Positions 57,907 to 64,000 of a stretch of 64,000 nucleotides of DNA are shown in pieces. The stretch spans positions 9,672,001-9,736,000 of the forward strand of contig NZ_RJKE01000001.1 in assembly GCF_003751225.1 (NCBI RefSeq), given 5' to 3'. The position numbers and the translations under genes were made by a program. The notes below the pieces were generated by a model that searched no databases, had not been told where the DNA came from, and saw only the letters and a list, made by a program, of their open reading frames with translations. How positions within the stretch are numbered: position 1 is the first letter of the stretch; each line of letters opens with the position of its first letter. The DNA comes from Actinocorallia herbida (GTDB lineage: Bacteria > Actinomycetota > Actinomycetes > Streptosporangiales > Streptosporangiaceae).

Positions 57907-59769
57907 TCAGATCTCCGGCGGGGGAGCCGCGGACCCCGCGCCGTCGGGCGGGCCCCAAGGCAGCCCGTAGCGCTCGCACGCGCGGCGCAGCTCGGCGAGG
58001 TCGGGCGCGAACGAGACCCGCCGCAGCACCCGGCCCGCGGGGCTCCACACGACGAGCCGCGGAACGCCCTCGCCGGAGTGGTCGATGCCGACCCCGCCGA
58101 CGGTCTCGCGCCGCAGGCTCCAGTCGGTCCTGCCGAGCCGGGTCACCGAGGCGATCCCGTGCATCGACACCCGCAGCTGGGAGCGATTGCGGTCGTAGAA
58201 CCAGGCGCCGAGGAAGCCGACCAGCAGCCCGAGCGGCACCGACCAGGCCATCACCGGCCGGAATCCGAGGATCACCCAGGCGATCGTCACCGTCACCAGG
58301 AGCGCGATCGCCGCGGTCACCCCGTAGGCCCACAGCCGGGCCCGCGGCGTGACGTCGAGCAGCGCGCCCGGCCCGCTCTCGGGGGTCGGCAGCGGCGAGG
58401 GGTCCTCGGCGGCGATCGTGGAGACCGCGCCGTGGAAGGCGGCGCTCAGGTAGGCGTCGTACTCGGCGTCGGTGACGGGCAGGCCCACCGCCCGCGCCTT
58501 CTCGCGCAGATCCGTCCTGGCGATGCGCAGCGCCTTCAGCGGGGCGGCGAGGAACTCCTCGCCATCGGTGTCGTAGACGCGCAGCCACGCGTGGCCGTCC
58601 ACGGTGAGCAGCTCCACCACGCCGATCCTGTCGGCGGGCATCTTGAGCATGACGTCCCCGGCCATGTCGGCCCAGCCGAGCCCGTCCTCGCCGACCACCA
58701 GGCGGCCTCCCGGCACCTGGGAGAAGATCTCCGGGAGCCCGTCGAGGCCGTACTCCGAGGGCCGGATCGCCGCCGGCGCGGTGGACACGACCCGGTAGCC
58801 GTGCTCGTCGAGGGTGTGCGCGAGCTGGAACTCGTCCATGCCGCGCGCGTTGAGCTGGCCGATCACCCGCAGCCTGTGGTCGAAGACGACCGCGGTGAGC
58901 GGCGCGTACTCCGGCTCGCCGCTGAGCGGGTTGAGCTCAGGGCCGGGGCCGAGCAGCAGCGCGCCGATCGTCTCCGCGGGGATGTCCTGGACCGCCTCGT
59001 CGGAGATCGCCCAGTGCACCGGCGAGGTCCGGCGCAGCCGCCGCCGCACGGCCAGGGCGGCGAGCGTGCCGCCGAGCGCCCACAGGCCCGCGCCGAAGCG
59101 CGCCGAGACGCTCTCCACGCCCTGGACGGCCGAGACGATCACCATCAGCCACGCCAGGCAGACCGCGGTGCCGCCGAGCAGCGCGGCGCGCAGCCGCGAC
59201 GCCCCTTCGCTCTGCGACGTCAGGGTCACCGGCCCGCCGGACGGCTCCGCGGCCTCGATCACCGCGGACATCAGGGCCGCCTCGACGTCGAGGTAGTCCT
59301 GCTCCTCGTCGGGGTCGGGCGCGAAGTCGTTGTCCACGACGTGCACGGGGATCCCGGCGCGCCGGGCGGTCACGAAGAACGCGTGCGGCTCGAAGCCCAT
59401 CTCGGGAAGGGTGCCGAGCTGGGTGGTGCCGAACTTGTGGTGCACGGTGAGCACCTGCTCGTCCGCGCTGATCGACAGCTCCTGCACCCGTCCGGGCTCA
59501 TAGGACTGGACGATCCCGCCGTCCCGGCCGATCAGCTGGAGCCCCGCGGGCGACAGCCGCCAGCGGGGTCCGGGGCGCTGGCCGGGCAGCACCAAGGGCA
59601 GCGCGGCCAAGCCGAGCACGAGGGACGCCCACAGCCACGAGGGCTTGAGCGGGATCAGCGCGACGGCGAAGGCCAGCAGGGCGAAGGGCGCGCCGCCGGG
59701 CGGGCGACGGCCCTCGGCCCTCAGGCCGACGAGCTCGTGGTCCACGGAAGGAATAGTGACACGCTCCAC
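57907..59769 (-). CDS. Membrane protein built of repeated TM-hairpin plus beta-domain units
   Basis: This 620-residue protein has three membrane hairpins (about 28-62, 192-238 and 470-520). Each is followed by a beta-rich PH-like module ending in an amphipathic helix (for example RWRLSPAGLQLIGRDGG..., HWAISDEAVQDIPAET... and LRVSMHGIASVTRLGRTD...); a further beta module lies at about 345-430. I recognise no family and no enzyme motif. The GTG at 59769 follows the upstream stop directly. A GTG eight codons later (59745), with CACTAT 7 nt before it, is an alternative leaderless start. Confidence 0.7.
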   Translation of the reverse strand: MERVTIPSVDHELVGLRAEGRRPPGGAPFALLAFAVALIPLKPSWLWASLVLGLAALPLVLPGQRPGPRWRLSPAGLQLIGRDGGIVQSYEPGRVQELSISADEQVLTVHHKFGTTQLGTLPEMGFEPHAFFVTARRAGIPVHVVDNDFAPDPDEEQDYLDVEAALMSAVIEAAEPSGGPVTLTSQSEGASRLRAALLGGTAVCLAWLMVIVSAVQGVESVSARFGAGLWALGGTLAALAVRRRLRRTSPVHWAISDEAVQDIPAETIGALLLGPGPELNPLSGEPEYAPLTAVVFDHRLRVIGQLNARGMDEFQLAHTLDEHGYRVVSTAPAAIRPSEYGLDGLPEIFSQVPGGRLVVGEDGLGWADMAGDVMLKMPADRIGVVELLTVDGHAWLRVYDTDGEEFLAAPLKALRIARTDLREKARAVGLPVTDAEYDAYLSAAFHGAVSTIAAEDPSPLPTPESGPGALLDVTPRARLWAYGVTAAIALLVTVTIAWVILGFRPVMAWSVPLGLLVGFLGAWFYDRNRSQLRVSMHGIASVTRLGRTDWSLRRETVGGVGIDHSGEGVPRLVVWSPAGRVLRRVSFAPDLAELRRACERYGLPWGPPDGAGSAAPPPEI

Positions 59770-60705
59770 TCACTTTCGTCTGCGCCCGAAGAAGACCGCT
59801 GCCATCGTGACGCCAACCAGAAGCAACAATCCGACGCCCTTATTAGTTCCTGAAGTTTCCTTATTGGCGGTTTCAGCCGTCGGGGAGGGTTCAGGGAGGG
59901 CGTCCTCGGGAAGAGGGACCCGCCACACATCGCGGTCGGCGCCCTCGGAACTGATCAGGAGCGCCTTGCCGTCGGGGGTGTAGGTGATGCCCTCGCCCTG
60001 CTCCTGGACGGGCAGCGAGATCCGGTCGACCCGCTCGCCCGGCGCCTTGTAGACGGTCGCCGAGGTGTATCCGCGGATCACGAACGTGCTGCCGTCGGGG
60101 GCGAACGCGCCGTCGGTGGCGAACGAGGGGGCGTCCCCCACGGCCTTGAGGACGTTCATGCCGGTCGTGCGCAGCTTCTTGGGCGCCCTGTACAAGGTGC
60201 CGCCCCCGAGGCGCTTGGAGGCGATGTAGAGGCGGTTGTCGCGGGGGTCGATGAGCAGCGACTCCGCGTCGCGCGGCCCGTCCTCGTAGGTGAACCGGAA
60301 GGCCGTGACGCGGAGGGTCGTGTCGCGCAGCTTCGCGGGCTCGGGGATCCGGAACACCGCGACGTGCGGCCAGGCGCCGTGCAGGTTGTCGCCGATGTCG
60401 GCCAGGTAGAGGGCGGGACGGCCCTTCTCGTCCTTGCCGAGGGCCATCCCCTCCCAGTCGCGGGCGGTGAGGCCCTCGAAGGTCAGGACGGCCTTGGTCG
60501 CGCCGGTCTTCGCGTCGACCGCGTAGACCCGCGCCTCGCCCCCGGAGTCGTTGTGGGTGTAGACGATCCCCGGATGCAGGGTCGAGGCGGCGAGTCCCGA
60601 GGACTCGGTGATCCGGTCGTCGGTGAAGGAGAACTCCACTCGCGCGTCGCCGCCGTTCCCCAGGGGGAGAACGGCGGCGAGCAGCGCGCTGGTGAAAAGG
60701 CTCAC
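59770..60705 (-). CDS. Exported beta-propeller-like protein with C-terminal membrane anchor
   Basis: This 311-residue protein has a signal peptide in the first 20 residues (FTSALLAAVLPLG). The lumenal part has ITESSGLAAS, then YTHNDSGGEARVYAVDAKTG, RDWEGMALG, LYLADIGDN and GAFAPDGSTFVIRGY, typical of esterase-like/WD-type propeller repeats. A C-terminal sorting-type tail with one helix (GVGLLLLVGVTMAAVFFG) ends in RRRK. It is probably a cell-surface protein; ligand unknown. The GTG start overlaps the stop of a 27-residue membrane peptide. Confidence 0.78.
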   Translation of the reverse strand: MSLFTSALLAAVLPLGNGGDARVEFSFTDDRITESSGLAASTLHPGIVYTHNDSGGEARVYAVDAKTGATKAVLTFEGLTARDWEGMALGKDEKGRPALYLADIGDNLHGAWPHVAVFRIPEPAKLRDTTLRVTAFRFTYEDGPRDAESLLIDPRDNRLYIASKRLGGGTLYRAPKKLRTTGMNVLKAVGDAPSFATDGAFAPDGSTFVIRGYTSATVYKAPGERVDRISLPVQEQGEGITYTPDGKALLISSEGADRDVWRVPLPEDALPEPSPTAETANKETSGTNKGVGLLLLVGVTMAAVFFGRRRK

Positions 60706-60785
60706 CGCAGGAACGTACCCAGGACCACCGCAAGGACGAGCAGGATCAGGAGGGTCGGCAGGAGCCAGCGAGTCGGGCGGTACAC
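60702..60785 (-). CDS. 27-residue single-helix membrane peptide
   Basis: This small frame (GTG at 60785, TGA overlapping the next gene's GTG in GTGA) encodes MYRPTRWLLPTLLILLVLAV followed by VLGTFLR. It has a basic N-terminus and one 18-residue membrane helix. A TAGGCT hexamer lies 7 nt upstream of its start, as for other leaderless genes here. The overlap suggests translational coupling to the exported protein. It is too short for routine gene calling; the function could be membrane targeting or regulation of the downstream product. Confidence 0.5.
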   Translation of the reverse strand: MYRPTRWLLPTLLILLVLAVVLGTFLR

Positions 60786-60792
60786 GCCATCG

Positions 60793-60798
60793 AGCCTA
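60793..60798 (-). promoter_or_regulatory. -10-like hexamer upstream of the 27-residue peptide
   Basis: TAGGCT on the minus strand, 7 nt before the GTG at 60785. It is identical to the hexamers of tsaB and serC. Confidence 0.45.
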
Positions 60799-60839
60799 TT
60801 GCCGAGTCCGGGATGCCCTGACCTGGGGTGCCCGGTCCG

Positions 60840-63900
<3,061 letters not shown>

Positions 63901-64000
63901 CCTCGGTGCGACGGCCCGGGCATGCGGGGGTAGTGGTCGGCATGAGGGAGGGGTTCCCGGCGGGCCCGCCACGGGTTCCAATGGCCGGGATGCCGAGCGC
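63901..64000. other. Upstream region of pdxH, to the window end
   Basis: No gene can be assigned in these 100 bases. A plus-strand frame from an ATG at 63942 stays open to the edge but is too short to judge. Confidence 0.3.

Overview
The window is about 72% G+C, densely packed, and its real genes have G/C-rich third codon positions. Gene content points to an actinomycete of the Streptosporangiales/Thermomonosporaceae kind (Actinomadura or Actinocorallia-like). The clues are the acpS-nnr-alr-hydrolase-tsaE-tsaB-rimI-tsaD order, an XPB helicase, DUF742/roadblock/GTPase genes, a DUF574-type methyltransferase, a DUF397 remnant and DUF3027/DUF2530 genes. This assignment is inference. No rRNA, tRNA, CRISPR array, insertion sequence or prophage was seen.

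Layout. 1-5.7 kb: tail of an ABC ATPase with its membrane partner, then an orphan KdpD/KdpE pair without kdpFABC. 5.7-10.7 kb: sulfotransferase, a small exported protein, two CBS-domain membrane proteins and a SAM methyltransferase. 11.1-12.5 kb: two tandem paralogous secreted proteins of unknown function. 13-14.4 kb: roadblock-DUF742-GTPase trio (a conservon without its kinase). 14.5-18.6 kb: complete LpqY-SugABC-like trehalose importer. 18.6-21.6 kb: a patch of decaying regulators, with a frameshifted ATP-binding protein, a GntR regulator with an operator array, a DUF397 fragment, and a HigB-like toxin relic beside an intact antitoxin. 21.7-26 kb: MFS exporter, pantothenate kinase and glmS. 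26-28.8 kb: an unusual ABC transporter whose leaders are duplicated and carry a hairpin over the ribosome binding site. 28.8-36.6 kb: housekeeping block (acpS, nnr, alr, hydrolase, tsaE, exported protein, tsaB, rimI, tsaD) for acyl carrier protein activation, NAD(P)HX repair, D-alanine and the t6A tRNA modification. 36.6-42.7 kb: SpoIIE-type phosphatase, methyltransferase, Tat-exported FAD oxidoreductase, MFS and a GlxA-type regulator. 42.7-47.8 kb: XPB helicase, DUF4190 protein, a helicase-less protein carrying the XPB N-terminal domain, and a TetR regulator. 47.8-53.2 kb: cold-shock protein, HAD hydrolase, DUF3027, a sacsin/Hsp90-like ATPase and DUF2530. 53.3-57.9 kb: MarR/MFS pair, two TerD-domain proteins and ThpR. 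57.9-63.9 kb: a repeat-built membrane protein, an exported beta-propeller-like protein with a 27-residue membrane peptide upstream, serC, MFS and pdxH.

Two themes cut across the window. First, many housekeeping genes have a -10-like hexamer (often TAGGCT) only 6-8 nt before the start codon, which implies leaderless mRNAs (kdpD, coaA, glmS, acpS, alr, tsaB, glxA-type, serC and the small ORF). Second, several regulatory or transport loci look partly degraded. The best candidates for undescribed biology are the Shine-Dalgarno-occluding duplicated leader of the 26-28.8 kb ABC cluster, the secreted paralogue pair, the XPB/helicase-less partner pair, and the TerD/FtsK-like fusion next to ThpR.
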